Shown here piece by piece: positions 16,826-25,723 of a stretch of DNA of 64,000 nucleotides. This stretch comes from Variovorax sp. IB41 (GTDB lineage: Bacteria; Pseudomonadota; Gammaproteobacteria; Burkholderiales; Burkholderiaceae_C). The stretch is from NCBI RefSeq assembly GCF_016405905.1, contig NZ_JAEFCB010000001.1:1116001-1180000 (forward strand). Direction: 5' to 3'. Positions within the stretch are counted from its first letter, which is position 1. Each line of letters begins with the position of its first letter. Below the pieces are notes generated by a model. The model was not told the DNA's origin. It saw only the letters and a program-made list of their open reading frames with translations, and did not search any database. The position numbers were made by a program, and so were the translations under genes.

Positions 16826-17230
16826 ATGAAGCACTTCACCCTTGAATCCAACATGCGGGCGAGCATCGGCGGCGCGTTCTATCCGACCGGCTATTCGATG
16901 GTGATGTTCCCGAGCGCGGAGGACGCCGACCGCATCGGCCACCGGTTGATCGAAAGCGGCGTGAGCGGCGACGAGGTCTATCTGCTTCCTGCGGCCACGG
17001 TGCTGGCGGAAATTTCGCCCACCGTGAGCGACGCCGACAACCCCCTGCCCTCCGCGGGCACCGAGGGCGCCACGGTGCGCGCCTACACCAAGCTCGCGCG
17101 CGAAGGCCACACGGGCCTCCTGATCAAGACCCAGAACGAAGAGGCGGCCAACCGCCTGATGGAACTGGTTCGTACCGTCCCCTACTCCATCGCGCAGCGC
17201 TACCGCACGCTGGTCATCGAAGACCTCTGA
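16826..17230 (+). CDS. Conserved-looking hypothetical protein
   Basis: A 134-residue cytoplasmic protein that I do not recognise. It begins MKHFTLESNMRASIGGAFYP, then has a beta-alpha-beta-like stretch (SMVMFPSAEDADRIGHRLIESG, EVYLLPAATVLAEI) and a second one near HTGLLIKTQNEEAANRLMELV. This suggests a small ferredoxin-like alpha/beta fold such as those in general-stress proteins. The start is set by AGGAGG six bases before ATG 16826. It is convergent with the downstream antiporter gene, and only 23 bases separate the two stops. Confidence 0.65.
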   Translation: MKHFTLESNMRASIGGAFYPTGYSMVMFPSAEDADRIGHRLIESGVSGDEVYLLPAATVLAEISPTVSDADNPLPSAGTEGATVRAYTKLAREGHTGLLIKTQNEEAANRLMELVRTVPYSIAQRYRTLVIEDL

Positions 17231-17253
17231 ACGGGTAGCGGATCCTTCGGCGC

Positions 17254-18963
17254 TCAAGCCGGCACGGCCATCGACACCGCGCGCTGCACCACGTCGCGCG
17301 CCATGGCCTGGGCCAGTTCGTGCTCGCCGAGGAACACGGTGACCGATGCTTCCTGGGTCAGCAGCTTGGCTTCCTGCTCGTTGTGGCTGCGGATCACGGT
17401 CTGGATCGACGGGTTGAGCGTGCGCGCGGTCTCGATCATCTGGCGCACGTTCAGGGTGTCGGGCGTGGCCACCACCAGCACGCGGGCGCGCGCGATGTGC
17501 GCCTGGATCAGCACGGCCGGGTCCGCCGCATCGCCCCAGACGGCGGCGACGCCGGCCTCGCGGAGTTTTTCGACCAGTTCGCGGTTCTGCTCGGCCACCA
17601 CGTAGGGAATGTCGTTCGCTTCGAGCTCGGCCGCGATGCGGCGCCCCACGCGCCCGTAGCCGACCAGCACCACCTGGCGCGAGAGGTAGCGCGCCTCGGT
17701 GCTCATCGGCAATTCGGCCAGCGGATCGGTGCGCGATTCGAGCCCGCGCGCGAACGAGGAATGGGCATGCAGCCATTTCTGCAGCGGCGCGATGAGGCTG
17801 AACCACAGTGGATTGGTGGCAATGGAAATGAGCGCGCCCGCGAGCACGAGGCTCTGCCCCTCGACCGGCAGCAGCCCGAGCGAAACGCCCAGCCCCGCGA
17901 GGATGAACGAGAACTCGCCGATCTGCGCCAGGCTCGCGCTCACCGTGAGCGCCGTGGCCAGCGGGTAGCGAAACACCAGCACCAGCGCGCAGGCCGCGAG
18001 CGACTTGCCCAGCACGATCACCCCCACCACCGCGAGCACCTGCAGCGGGCGGTCGATCAGCACCGAGGGATCGAACAGCATGCCCACCGACACGAAGAAC
18101 AGCACCGCGAACGCATCGCGCAGCGGCAGCGATTCCTGCGCCGCGCGGTGGCTGAACTGCGACTCGCGCATGACCATGCCGGCGAAGAACGCGCCGAGCG
18201 CGAACGACACGCCGAAGAGCGCCGCCGAGGCGAAGGCGATGCTCACGGCCGCGGCCACCACGCACAGCGTGAAGAGCTCGCGGGAACCCGTGCGCGTGAC
18301 CTGCCAGAGGATCCAGGGGAACACGCGCCGGCCCACCACGAGCATCAGCGCGACGAAGCCGCCGACCTGCAGCAGCGTGAGGCCGAGGGTCTGCCAGAGC
18401 GGATCGGCGGGGCCGCCGCCGTTGTCGGGGGTGCCGCCGAGCGCGCCGGCCAGCGGCGGCATGAGCACCAGCACGAGCACCATGGCCAGGTCTTCGACGA
18501 CGAGCCAGCCGATGGCGATGCGGCCGGTGAACGAGTCGAGGATGCCCAGGCTCTCGAGCGCGCGCAGCAGCACGACCGTGCTGGCCACCGAGAGCGCCAG
18601 GCCGAACACCAGCGCGGCGCCGGGGCTCCAGCCCCACCAGAGCGCCAGGCCGCCGCCGAGCAGCGTGGCCACGGCGATCTGCGCCAGCGCGCCGGGCAAT
18701 GCGATCTTGCGCACGGCCAAAAGGTCGTCGAGGGAAAAGTGGAGGCCGACGCCGAACATCAGCAACATGACGCCGATTTCGGCGAGCTGCGCGGCGATGC
18801 TTGCATCGGCCACGAAGCCGGGGGTGAAGGGGCCGATGATCACGCCCGCGAGAAGGTACCCCACGAGGGCCGGCAGCCGCAGCTTGGCGGCCAGGAAACC
18901 GAACACCAGCGCGAGGCCGAGGCCGGCGGCAATGGTGTTGATGAGGGAGACGCTGTGCGGCAT
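17254..18963 (-). CDS. CPA2-family monovalent cation:proton antiporter (KefB/YbaL-like)
   Basis: A 569-residue protein. The first ~400 residues hold about 12 membrane helices with the antiporter motifs VGYLLAGVIIGPFTPGF and AEIGVMLLMFGVGLHFSLDDL, and SVGMLFDPSVL. The C-terminal part is a TrkA-N (RCK) Rossmann domain starting VVLVGYGRVGRRIAAELE. This arrangement is that of KefB, KefC and YbaL, which exchange K+ or Na+ for protons under nucleotide or glutathione-adduct control. ATG 18963 places the first helix directly at the N-terminus. No ancillary KefG/KefF-type reductase is adjacent. Confidence 0.88.
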   Translation of the reverse strand: MPHSVSLINTIAAGLGLALVFGFLAAKLRLPALVGYLLAGVIIGPFTPGFVADASIAAQLAEIGVMLLMFGVGLHFSLDDLLAVRKIALPGALAQIAVATLLGGGLALWWGWSPGAALVFGLALSVASTVVLLRALESLGILDSFTGRIAIGWLVVEDLAMVLVLVLMPPLAGALGGTPDNGGGPADPLWQTLGLTLLQVGGFVALMLVVGRRVFPWILWQVTRTGSRELFTLCVVAAAVSIAFASAALFGVSFALGAFFAGMVMRESQFSHRAAQESLPLRDAFAVLFFVSVGMLFDPSVLIDRPLQVLAVVGVIVLGKSLAACALVLVFRYPLATALTVSASLAQIGEFSFILAGLGVSLGLLPVEGQSLVLAGALISIATNPLWFSLIAPLQKWLHAHSSFARGLESRTDPLAELPMSTEARYLSRQVVLVGYGRVGRRIAAELEANDIPYVVAEQNRELVEKLREAGVAAVWGDAADPAVLIQAHIARARVLVVATPDTLNVRQMIETARTLNPSIQTVIRSHNEQEAKLLTQEASVTVFLGEHELAQAMARDVVQRAVSMAVPA

Positions 18964-19016
18964 CGTTGCATTTTGCAGGAACGATGCGTGCCCTTTTATT
19001 TCACACGGCCTTCTCC

Positions 19017-19052
19017 AGGGACGTTCTAAGGGACGTTCTGAGGGGCGTTCGG
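19017..19052. repeat. Three tandem 12-base units (AGGGACGTTCTN)
   Basis: AGGGACGTTCTA, AGGGACGTTCTG and AGGGGCGTTCGG follow one another without a gap between the dctA stop and the antiporter start, both on the minus strand. The units are close to one helical turn, so they could be a tandem protein-binding site in the antiporter promoter region. Otherwise they are a chance microduplication. Confidence 0.5.
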
Positions 19053-19084
19053 AAGGGGGCATTCAGGGCGGGTGCACAGGCCAC

Positions 19085-19155
19085 CGGGTGTCCCCCTCCG
19101 CGAATGTCCCCCGGGCTTCGCCCTCCTCCTTGATTTCGCTGCGGGGGAACACCCG
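19085..19155. repeat. Imperfect inverted repeat with long loop downstream of dctA
   Basis: The arms CGGGTGTCCCCC (19085-19096) and GGGGGAACACCCG (19143-19155) are complementary except for one bulged base. They enclose ~46 bases that contain a smaller GC-rich palindrome (CCCCCGGGCTTCGCCC). It lies 58 bases after the dctA stop. It has no T-tract, so it is more like a repeat element or structured 3' end than a classical terminator. Confidence 0.5.
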
Positions 19156-19212
19156 ATGCCCTGCGCACTCGGGCACGCCGTGGGCGCGCGCGATGGATGT
19201 GCGCGCGGTGGG

Positions 19213-20556
19213 TCAGCCGACCATCTTGCTGTCGCGGGCGCCTTCGAGCACTTCGGGCTCCTGGGACTCGACCCAGCTCTCGTTGTTCAGGCCCGCCTGC
19301 AGCCGCTCGGTGTCCAGTTCGTTGGTCCACTTGGCCACGACGATGGTCGCCACGCCGTTGCCGATCAGGTTGGTCAGCGCGCGCGCTTCCGACATGAAGC
19401 GATCGATGCCCAGGATGAGCGCAAGGCCCGCCACCGGCACATGGCCCACCGCCGAGAGCGTGGCCGCCAGCACGATGAAGCCGCTGCCCGTGACGCCCGC
19501 CGCGCCCTTGGAGGTGAGCAGCAGCACCGCGAGCAGCGTGATCTCCTGCACCAGCGTCATCGGCGTGTTGGTGGCCTGCGCGATGAACACCGCCGCCATC
19601 GTGAGGTAGATCGAGGTGCCGTCCAGGTTGAACGAGTAGCCGGTCGGAATCACCAGGCCCACGCAGGTCTTGTTCGCGCCCAGGTTCTCCATCTTTTCCA
19701 TCATGCGGGGCAGCACCGATTCGCTGGACGACGTGCCCAGCACGATCAAGAGCTCTTCCTTGATGTACTTGATGAATTTCCAGATGCTGAAGCCGTGGAA
19801 GCGCGCAATGAGCCCGAGCACCACGAAGATGAACAAGAGGCAGGTGAGATAGAACGTGCCCATCAGCTTGCCCAGCGAGAACAGGCTGCCCACGCCGTAC
19901 TTGCCGATGGTGAAGGCCATCGCGCCGAAGGCGCCGATGGGCGCGAGCTTCATGATGTAGTTGACGATGCCGAAGAGCACGTGCGAGCCCTTCTCGATCA
20001 CGTCGAACACCAGCGTGCCGCGGCCGCCGAACCGGTGCAGCGCAAAGCCGAACAGCACCGCGATCAGCAGCACCTGCAGGATCTCGCCCTTGGCGAAGGC
20101 GTCCACGAGGGTGTTGGGGATGATGTTGAGGATGAAGTCGACCGTGCCGGTCATCTTGCCCGGGCCGGTGTAGGCGGCGATGGCCTTGGTGTCCAGCGTG
20201 GTCGGGTCGATGTTCATGCCCACGCCGGGCTTGAGCACGTTGACCAGCACGAGGCCCACCACCAGCGCGATGGAGCTCACGACCTCGAAGTACAGGAGCG
20301 CCAGGCCCCCGGTCTTGCCGACCTTCTTCATGTCTTCCATGCCGGCGATGCCGACCACCACCGTGCAGAAGATGATCGGCGCGATGATCATCTTGATGAG
20401 CTTGATGAAACCGTCGCCCAGAGGCTTCATCGCCTCGCCGGTGGAGGGATAGAAGTAGCCCAGCAGCACGCCGATGATCACTGCGGTGATCACCTGCACG
20501 TAGAGGGAGCGGTAGAGCGGGAGCTTCTTGGCGGGTGTGTTTGTTGTGTGTTCCAT
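19213..20556 (-). CDS. dctA: C4-dicarboxylate:cation symporter DctA
   Basis: A 447-residue DAACS-family transporter. It shows the N-terminal [46 protein letters not shown], the HP1 serine-rich tip [20 protein letters not shown], and [22 protein letters not shown] with the cation-binding NxDG. A carboxyl segment [11 protein letters not shown] follows. The family imports succinate, fumarate, malate and often orotate with protons or sodium. The start at 20556 has GGAGG seven bases upstream. No dctB/dctD two-component genes are nearby and I see no sigma-54 site in the 78 bases upstream, so its control differs from the rhizobial model or lies in trans. Confidence 0.93.
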   Translation of the reverse strand: MEHTTNTPAKKLPLYRSLYVQVITAVIIGVLLGYFYPSTGEAMKPLGDGFIKLIKMIIAPIIFCTVVVGIAGMEDMKKVGKTGGLALLYFEVVSSIALVVGLVLVNVLKPGVGMNIDPTTLDTKAIAAYTGPGKMTGTVDFILNIIPNTLVDAFAKGEILQVLLIAVLFGFALHRFGGRGTLVFDVIEKGSHVLFGIVNYIMKLAPIGAFGAMAFTIGKYGVGSLFSLGKLMGTFYLTCLLFIFVVLGLIARFHGFSIWKFIKYIKEELLIVLGTSSSESVLPRMMEKMENLGANKTCVGLVIPTGYSFNLDGTSIYLTMAAVFIAQATNTPMTLVQEITLLAVLLLTSKGAAGVTGSGFIVLAATLSAVGHVPVAGLALILGIDRFMSEARALTNLIGNGVATIVVAKWTNELDTERLQAGLNNESWVESQEPEVLEGARDSKMVG

Positions 20557-20634
20557 GACTTGCCTCCGGAAGGGTTGGGAACTGTAGGCCGGGATCAGGT
20601 GTTTTCCATTCGTAGAAGCCACATTTTTCCAATG

Positions 20635-20660
20635 AAAAAACCCGCCGAAGCGGGTTTTTT
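20635..20660. terminator. Intrinsic terminator, usable in both directions
   Basis: A perfect stem AAAAAACCCGC / GCGGGTTTTTT with a 4-base loop. On the minus strand it follows the phaB stop by 22 bases and ends in a T-run, so it should end the phaB transcript. The A-run on the other side makes it symmetric. It separates phaB from the dctA promoter region. Confidence 0.85.
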
Positions 20661-20682
20661 CATCAGGTTGCGGTCAGCATGC

Positions 20683-21420
20683 TCAATGCATGTGCAGGCC
20701 GCCGTTGACCGAGAAGTCGGCCCCCGTGGAGTAGCCGCCTTCGTCCGTTGCGAGCCACGAGATGATCGAGGCGATCTCGCTCGGCTCGCCCAGGCGCTTG
20801 ACCGGGATGGTGGCCACGATCTTGTCGAGCACTTCCTGGCGGATGGCCTTGACCATGTCGGTGCCGATGTAGCCCGGGCTCACGGTGTTGACCGTCACGC
20901 CCTTGTTGGCCAGCTCCTGCGCCAGCGCCATCGTGAAGCCGTGCATGCCGGCCTTGGCCGCCGAATAGTTGGTCTGGCCCGCCTGGCCCTTGGCACCGTT
21001 GACCGAGCTGATGTTGATGATGCGGCCCCAGCCCTTTTCCACCATGTCGCCCACCACCTGCTTGGTGACGTTGAACATGCTGTTCAGGTTGGTCTCGATG
21101 ACCGCGCTCCAGTCCTCGGGCGTCATCTTGAGGAACATGCGGTCGCGCGTGATGCCCGCGTTGTTCACCAGCACGTCGATGGCGCCATGCGCTGCCTTGG
21201 CGGCAGAAAAGGCCTCGACGGTGGATTGCCAGTCGCCGACATTGCCGACGGAGGCGTGGAACTCGAAGCCTTCGGCTTTCTGTTCGGCGAGCCACTTGGC
21301 GTGGTCGCGCGTAGGGCCGCAACCGGCGACCACGGTGAATCCGTCCCTGTGCAGACGTTGGCAGATGGCTGTTCCGATGCCACCCATGCCTCCGGTGACA
21401 TATGCAACTTTCTTGCTCAT
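20683..21420 (-). CDS. phaB: Acetoacetyl-CoA reductase PhaB
   Basis: A 245-residue short-chain dehydrogenase. It has the NADPH-binding TGGMGGIG motif, NNAG in VLVNNAGITRD, the catalytic Ser in INISSVNG and Tyr-x-x-x-Lys in NYSAAKAG. The GAKGQAGQTNYSAAKAGMHGFTMALAQE stretch in two parts and the SPGYIGTDM segment are typical of PhaB as opposed to FabG. It reduces acetoacetyl-CoA to (R)-3-hydroxybutyryl-CoA for polyhydroxybutyrate synthesis. phaA and phaC are 13 kb away in this window rather than adjacent. Its own terminator follows directly. Confidence 0.93.
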   Translation of the reverse strand: MSKKVAYVTGGMGGIGTAICQRLHRDGFTVVAGCGPTRDHAKWLAEQKAEGFEFHASVGNVGDWQSTVEAFSAAKAAHGAIDVLVNNAGITRDRMFLKMTPEDWSAVIETNLNSMFNVTKQVVGDMVEKGWGRIINISSVNGAKGQAGQTNYSAAKAGMHGFTMALAQELANKGVTVNTVSPGYIGTDMVKAIRQEVLDKIVATIPVKRLGEPSEIASIISWLATDEGGYSTGADFSVNGGLHMH

Positions 21421-21614
21421 GAAATTTCCTTGATGTGTGCTTAGCAAAAGCCTGAACGGCCGCCTTCACTCTAGCCATTTTCAGGCCACCGACCTCTGAG
21501 GAAAACACTGAGCCAAGCTTGCAACCAGCTGTCACGGCGCGATGCGCGGGTGCAACCTATATGCTCGGGTCTGTACGCTCTTGCAGCGGCCAGGCAGCCA
21601 AGGAGTTCGAAAGT

Positions 21615-22265
21615 ATGAATTTCGGGATCATCGTATTCCCCGACGTCGAGGAACTCGACTTCGTCGGGCCCTGGGAAATGCTCACCATGTGGAGCAAGCT
21701 CGCGGCGGGCCCGCAGCAGTGCCTCATCGTTGCCGAAAAGCGCGAGCCGGTGGTCTGCGCCAAGGGCCTGTCGATCAATCCGCACGCGTCGTTCGCCGAC
21801 TGCCCGCCGCTGGACTACCTGCTCGTGCCCGGCGGCATGGGCACGCGGCGCGAGGTCGACAACCCCGCGATGGTGCAGTTCCTCGCCGCGCAGGCGCCGG
21901 GCTGCAAGGCGTTGCTCTCGGTATGCACCGGCGCCTTCGTGCTGCAAGCGGCGGGCCTTCTTTCCGGCAAGACCGCGACCACGCACTGGGGCTCGCTCGA
22001 TCGACTGCGCGCACTCGGCGACGTGAAGGTGGTCGAGCAGCGCTTCGTGCAGGACGGCGACGTGTGGACCTCGGCAGGCGTCTCGGCGGGCACCGACCTG
22101 ATGCTCGCCTTCATCGCCCACACCGCCGGCGAGGAAGCCGCGGCCAAGGTGCAGTTGCAGGCCGAGTACTACCCGGCGGACACGGTTTACGGCAGCACGG
22201 CGAGCCACGAGCGCGCGCCGGCTTATGTGCGGCGGCCGGGCGGCACGCTGCGAAAGACGCCGTGA
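21615..22265 (+). CDS. DJ-1/PfpI family protein (isonitrile-hydratase-like)
   Basis: A 216-residue class I glutamine-amidotransferase-like protein. The nucleophile elbow is SVCTGAFVL, with its Cys near residue 103. An early acidic residue in DVEELDFVGPWE matches the DJ-1 superfamily active-site Glu. The THWGSLDRL segment is typical of the InhA/ThiJ branch. There is no AraC-type DNA-binding domain at the C-terminus, so it is an enzyme and not a GATase1-type regulator. AGGAG lies upstream of ATG 21615. It overlaps the downstream amidase gene by four bases (GTGA). Confidence 0.85.
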   Translation: MNFGIIVFPDVEELDFVGPWEMLTMWSKLAAGPQQCLIVAEKREPVVCAKGLSINPHASFADCPPLDYLLVPGGMGTRREVDNPAMVQFLAAQAPGCKALLSVCTGAFVLQAAGLLSGKTATTHWGSLDRLRALGDVKVVEQRFVQDGDVWTSAGVSAGTDLMLAFIAHTAGEEAAAKVQLQAEYYPADTVYGSTASHERAPAYVRRPGGTLRKTP

Positions 22266-22783
22266 GCGCCGCACCCTCGCCCGAGCTCGAGCCGCTCGCC
22301 GTGCTCGCCGCCCGTGTCGGCGCGACGCTGCGCGAACGGCGGCAGACGGTGGCGGTCGCGGAGTCTTCGGCGGGCGGGCTCGTCTCGGCTGCCCTGCTCG
22401 CCATTCCCGGCGCCTCGGCTTTCTTCCTCGGCGGCGCGGTCGTCTATTCGCGTCGCGCCGGAAAGGCGCTGCTGGGCCTCACGCGCGAAGACATCGGTGA
22501 CATGCGCGGAGAAACCGAGCCCTATGCCCGGTTCATCGCGGCCCGCATCCGCGAGAGCCATCGCGCGACGTGGGGCATCTGCGAGAGCGGCGCGGCCGGG
22601 CCTTCGGGCAGCCCCTATGGCGATGCGCCGGGGCATGTGTGCGTGGCTGTCGCAGGCGCGGTCACGCAGAGCCGGACCATCGAGACCGGCGACACCGATC
22701 GTCCAGCGAACATGGAGGTGTTCGCGCGGCAGCTCCTCGCGCTGTTCGACGAGACGCTGAAGACGCAAGCCGACGCCGCCTGA
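22262..22783 (+). CDS. CinA C-terminal-domain protein (nicotinamide-nucleotide amidase, PncC-like)
   Basis: A 173-residue protein consisting only of the CinA C-terminal domain. The signature VAESSAGGLVSAAL contains the catalytic Ser region, and SGAAGPSGSPYGDAPGHVCVAV is the second conserved block. Family members deamidate nicotinamide mononucleotide to nicotinic acid mononucleotide in NAD recycling. GTG 22262 overlaps the stop of the DJ-1-like gene, so the two are translationally coupled. The usual PncC has TGG after AES; here it is AGG, and whether that affects activity is not clear. Confidence 0.8.
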   Translation: MSAAPSPELEPLAVLAARVGATLRERRQTVAVAESSAGGLVSAALLAIPGASAFFLGGAVVYSRRAGKALLGLTREDIGDMRGETEPYARFIAARIRESHRATWGICESGAAGPSGSPYGDAPGHVCVAVAGAVTQSRTIETGDTDRPANMEVFARQLLALFDETLKTQADAA

Positions 22784-22799
22784 TTTTTCGCCGACCGCG

Positions 22800-23687
22800 C
22801 TATGCCGCGTGCGGCGAGGTGCTCGAAATCGCGATGCCGGCAAACACCATCAGCAACCCGGCGACGAGGCTCCAGCGCACCGGCTCGTTCATCAGCGCCC
22901 ACCCCGCGAAGGCGGCGGCGATCGGGTTGACGGTGACCGACAGCGCCACGAGCGTGGGCGTGGTCCTGGCCAGTGCGTACGACCACAGGAAGAAGACGAC
23001 CGCGCCACCGAATACGCCCAGGTAGGCGATGGCCAGCCACTGCCCGCTGTCGAACGACGCCATCGGTGCGTAGCCGCCGCGCCATGCGCTCACGGCGACC
23101 AGGCACAGGGCGCCGCTGCCCATCGCCACCAGCGTGAACGGTATGGGGCCGGTCTCGCGGATCATCGGCCTCGACCAGACGCTGTAGAAGGCCATGCAGA
23201 GCGCCGCCCCGAGCATCGTGAGATCGCCGCGCCACGCACCGGCCGGTGCCGCCGCGAGGCCCGAGACCAATGCCATGCCCACGCCGCCCATCGCCAGGAG
23301 GACCCCCGCCGATTTGCGCGCCGTGAGCCGCTCCACGCCGAGCAGCGCCGCGATCGCCATCGTGAGCAGCGGCAAGGTCGACAGCGCGAGCGCGCCGCGC
23401 GCCGCGGTCGTGAAGTGAAGCGACAGATTGAACAGCACCGGAAACGCAGCGAAGAACAGCAGCCCGAGACCGACCACCTTGGGCATCGCCCGCGGCCGCG
23501 GCCAGTTCTGCCGGCGGCGCATCGCCAGGGGCAGCAGCAGCACGAAGCCGATGCCAAAGCGCAGCGAGCCCAGCGCCAATGGATCGATCGCACCCGCGAC
23601 GAAGCGCGTCGCGCCAATCGCCGCGCCCCCCATGGCGCTGGAGACGATCGCGGCCAGCAAACCCGAAAGAAGTGCGCTCACCGGCAT
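22800..23687 (-). CDS. EamA/DMT-family transporter
   Basis: A 295-residue membrane protein with two EamA repeats, each of five predicted helices: ALLSGLLAAIVSSAMGG to VGMALVSGLA, and DLTMLGAALCMAFYSV to GLLMVFAGIAIS. The repeats carry the typical glycine/proline-rich ends. Such proteins export amino acids, drugs or metabolites. Several in-frame starts exist; ATG 23687 places the first helix properly. It is divergent from a LysR gene 86 bases away, which is probably its regulator. Confidence 0.85.
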   Translation of the reverse strand: MPVSALLSGLLAAIVSSAMGGAAIGATRFVAGAIDPLALGSLRFGIGFVLLLPLAMRRRQNWPRPRAMPKVVGLGLLFFAAFPVLFNLSLHFTTAARGALALSTLPLLTMAIAALLGVERLTARKSAGVLLAMGGVGMALVSGLAAAPAGAWRGDLTMLGAALCMAFYSVWSRPMIRETGPIPFTLVAMGSGALCLVAVSAWRGGYAPMASFDSGQWLAIAYLGVFGGAVVFFLWSYALARTTPTLVALSVTVNPIAAAFAGWALMNEPVRWSLVAGLLMVFAGIAISSTSPHAA

Positions 23688-23773
23688 CCTTGTGTCATGT
23701 CGAAGCACGATGCTAAATAGCGGGTGTTGATAAAACAAACGAATAAACATGATCAGCTTCATCAGCAAACCCG

Positions 23774-24649
23774 ATGAGCCACGCCGTGCTTGACCCCGAA
23801 CTGCTGAAGACCTTCGTCACCGTCTCCGAGCAACGCTCGTTCACCCGCGCGGCCGCGCAACTCAACCGGACCCAGTCGGCCGTGAGCATGCAGGTCAAGC
23901 GGCTCGAGGAACTGCTGGGCACCGCGCTCTTCGCTCGCACCACCTCGCAGGTGGCGCTCACGCCCAGCGGCGAGGCGCTGCTCGGCTACGCGCATCGCAT
24001 CCTGGCCTTGCACGACGAAGCGGTGGGCCGCATCCGCCAGCACCAGAACGAAGGGCAGGTGCGGCTGGGCATCATGGACGACTACGGCACGAGCATCGTG
24101 CCGCCGCTCCTGGCCAGCTTCGGGCAGCGCTACCCGCGCATCCGCGTGAGCATGGAGACCGGGCTCACCGCGAAGATGACCGAGCGCCTGGGGGAAGATT
24201 TCGACCTCGTGATCGCCATGCATCCCAAGGGACAAGGCGGCGGCGACTTTCTCCGGCAGGAGCAGGCGGTGTGGGCGGCCGCGCCCGATCACGTCGTCGA
24301 CGCGCAGGCGCCGCTGTCCGTCGCGCTCTACCCCTCGGGGTGCCTCTTCCGCGAATGGGCGATGGCGGCGCTGGACAAGGCGCGGCGCCCCTGGCGGCTG
24401 GCGTTCGTCAGCCACAGCAGCGCCGCCGTGGAGGCCGTGGTGGCGCAAGGGCTGGCCGTGAGCGTTTTCAAGGCCGGCACCTTTCCGAAGGGGCTTCGCG
24501 CGCTGTCCAGGGATGACGGGATGCCACGGCTTCCGCAGGCAGGCATTCGCCTGCATCGCGCACCGGCCCTGACGGAGGCCGGCGCGTTGCTGGCCTCGCA
24601 CCTGGTCGCGGGCATCCGCCGCGATGCGGGCGCAGCGAACGGCCGCTGA
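23774..24649 (+). CDS. LysR-family transcriptional regulator
   Basis: A 291-residue protein with an N-terminal winged helix-turn-helix (LLKTFVTVSEQRSFTRAAAQLNRTQSAVSMQVKRLE in two overlapping parts) and a LysR substrate-binding domain starting near GQVRLGIMDDYGTS. It is divergent from the EamA transporter, the usual arrangement in which a LysR protein controls its neighbour's promoter and its own. The AT-rich intergenic stretch (around 23705-23760) is the likely operator region. Confidence 0.88.
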   Translation: MSHAVLDPELLKTFVTVSEQRSFTRAAAQLNRTQSAVSMQVKRLEELLGTALFARTTSQVALTPSGEALLGYAHRILALHDEAVGRIRQHQNEGQVRLGIMDDYGTSIVPPLLASFGQRYPRIRVSMETGLTAKMTERLGEDFDLVIAMHPKGQGGGDFLRQEQAVWAAAPDHVVDAQAPLSVALYPSGCLFREWAMAALDKARRPWRLAFVSHSSAAVEAVVAQGLAVSVFKAGTFPKGLRALSRDDGMPRLPQAGIRLHRAPALTEAGALLASHLVAGIRRDAGAANGR

Positions 24650-24673
24650 ACGGCTGAACGCGCGCGAGGCTGG

Positions 24674-25678
24674 TCAGTCCGCCTGCACGCCCGCGGCGCG
24701 GATCACCTTGCCCCATTTCTCCACCTCCGCCGCCAGGTGCGTGCGCAGGCTCTCGGGGGTCTGCTTGTCCAGCGGCACGATCTCCGAGCTGAGTTCGGCC
24801 AGGCGGTGCTTGACCATGTCGTCCTGCAGCGCGGCGCGCAAGGCCACGTTCAGCTTCTCGAGCACGGCCGGCGGCGTGCCCTTGGGCGCGTACACGCCGT
24901 GCCACACGCGCACGTCGAAGCCCTTCAGGCCCTGCTCGTCGAGCGTCGGGATGTTGGGCATGCTCGACAGGCGCTTGGGCGTGGTCACGCCGAACACCTT
25001 CACGCGGTTGCCGTCCTTGATGACCGGCGCGGTCTGCGTGGTCTGGTCGCACAGAAGGTCGACCTGCCCGCCCATGAGGTCGTTGAGCGCCGGGCCCGCG
25101 CCCTTGTAGGGCACCGTCGTCAACTGCACGCCGATCTGGTTCATGAACAGCAGCCCGCACAGCTGCGACACCGCGCCCACACCCGCGTTCGCGAGCGTGA
25201 CCTTGTCCTTGTTGGCCTTCACGTAGGCCAGCAGTTCGGGGTAGGTGCTGGCGGGAAAGTCCTTGCGCGAGAGCAGCGTCATCGGCACGTCGAGCACCTG
25301 GCCGATGTACTCGAAGTCCTTCAGCGGGTCGTAGTTGAGCTTCTTGTAGAGCGCGGGCGCGGTGGCCATGCCCATATGGTGGATGAGGATGGTGTAGCCG
25401 TTGGGTGCCGCCCTGGCCACGCGCGCCGGTGCGATGGTGCCGCCCGCGCCCACGGTGTTCTCCACGATCACCGTCTGGCCGAGCGACTTGCCCATGGGAA
25501 TGGCCAGCATCCGCGCCACCACGTCGGTGGGGCCGCCGGCCGAGTACGGCACGACCAGGGTGATGGGCTTGTCGGGCCATTGCGCCTGTGCGGCGGCCGG
25601 CGATTGCGCGGCCATGAGGCACGCGCCCAGCGATGCGGCGATCAGGGTGCGCGTTTTCCAGTTCTTCTTCAGGTTCAC
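24674..25678 (-). CDS. Bug-family (TctC-like) solute-binding protein 1
   Basis: A 334-residue periplasmic protein with a signal peptide ending AAAQA. The Bug signature follows: WPDKPITLVVPYSAGGPTD, QTVIVENTVGAGGTIAPARVARA, then GYTILIH and the LxxVPYKGAGPALNDLMGGQVD segment. These proteins bind carboxylates for tripartite tricarboxylate transporters, whose membrane parts are absent here. GTG 25678 is preceded by AGGAGA. It is the distal gene behind the CoA-transferase and lyase genes, so a C5- or C4-dicarboxylate ligand is inferred. Confidence 0.9.
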   Translation of the reverse strand: MNLKKNWKTRTLIAASLGACLMAAQSPAAAQAQWPDKPITLVVPYSAGGPTDVVARMLAIPMGKSLGQTVIVENTVGAGGTIAPARVARAAPNGYTILIHHMGMATAPALYKKLNYDPLKDFEYIGQVLDVPMTLLSRKDFPASTYPELLAYVKANKDKVTLANAGVGAVSQLCGLLFMNQIGVQLTTVPYKGAGPALNDLMGGQVDLLCDQTTQTAPVIKDGNRVKVFGVTTPKRLSSMPNIPTLDEQGLKGFDVRVWHGVYAPKGTPPAVLEKLNVALRAALQDDMVKHRLAELSSEIVPLDKQTPESLRTHLAAEVEKWGKVIRAAGVQAD

Positions 25679-25723
25679 TTCTTTGTCTCCTAGGGTTGTC
25701 GGATCTGTCTTCTTCGTTCGAAA

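Noticed and set aside
20557..20634. Sigma-54 promoter before dctA
   Set aside because: TGTGGCTTC looked like the start of a -24 element, but there is no matching GC-containing -12 element at the right distance.
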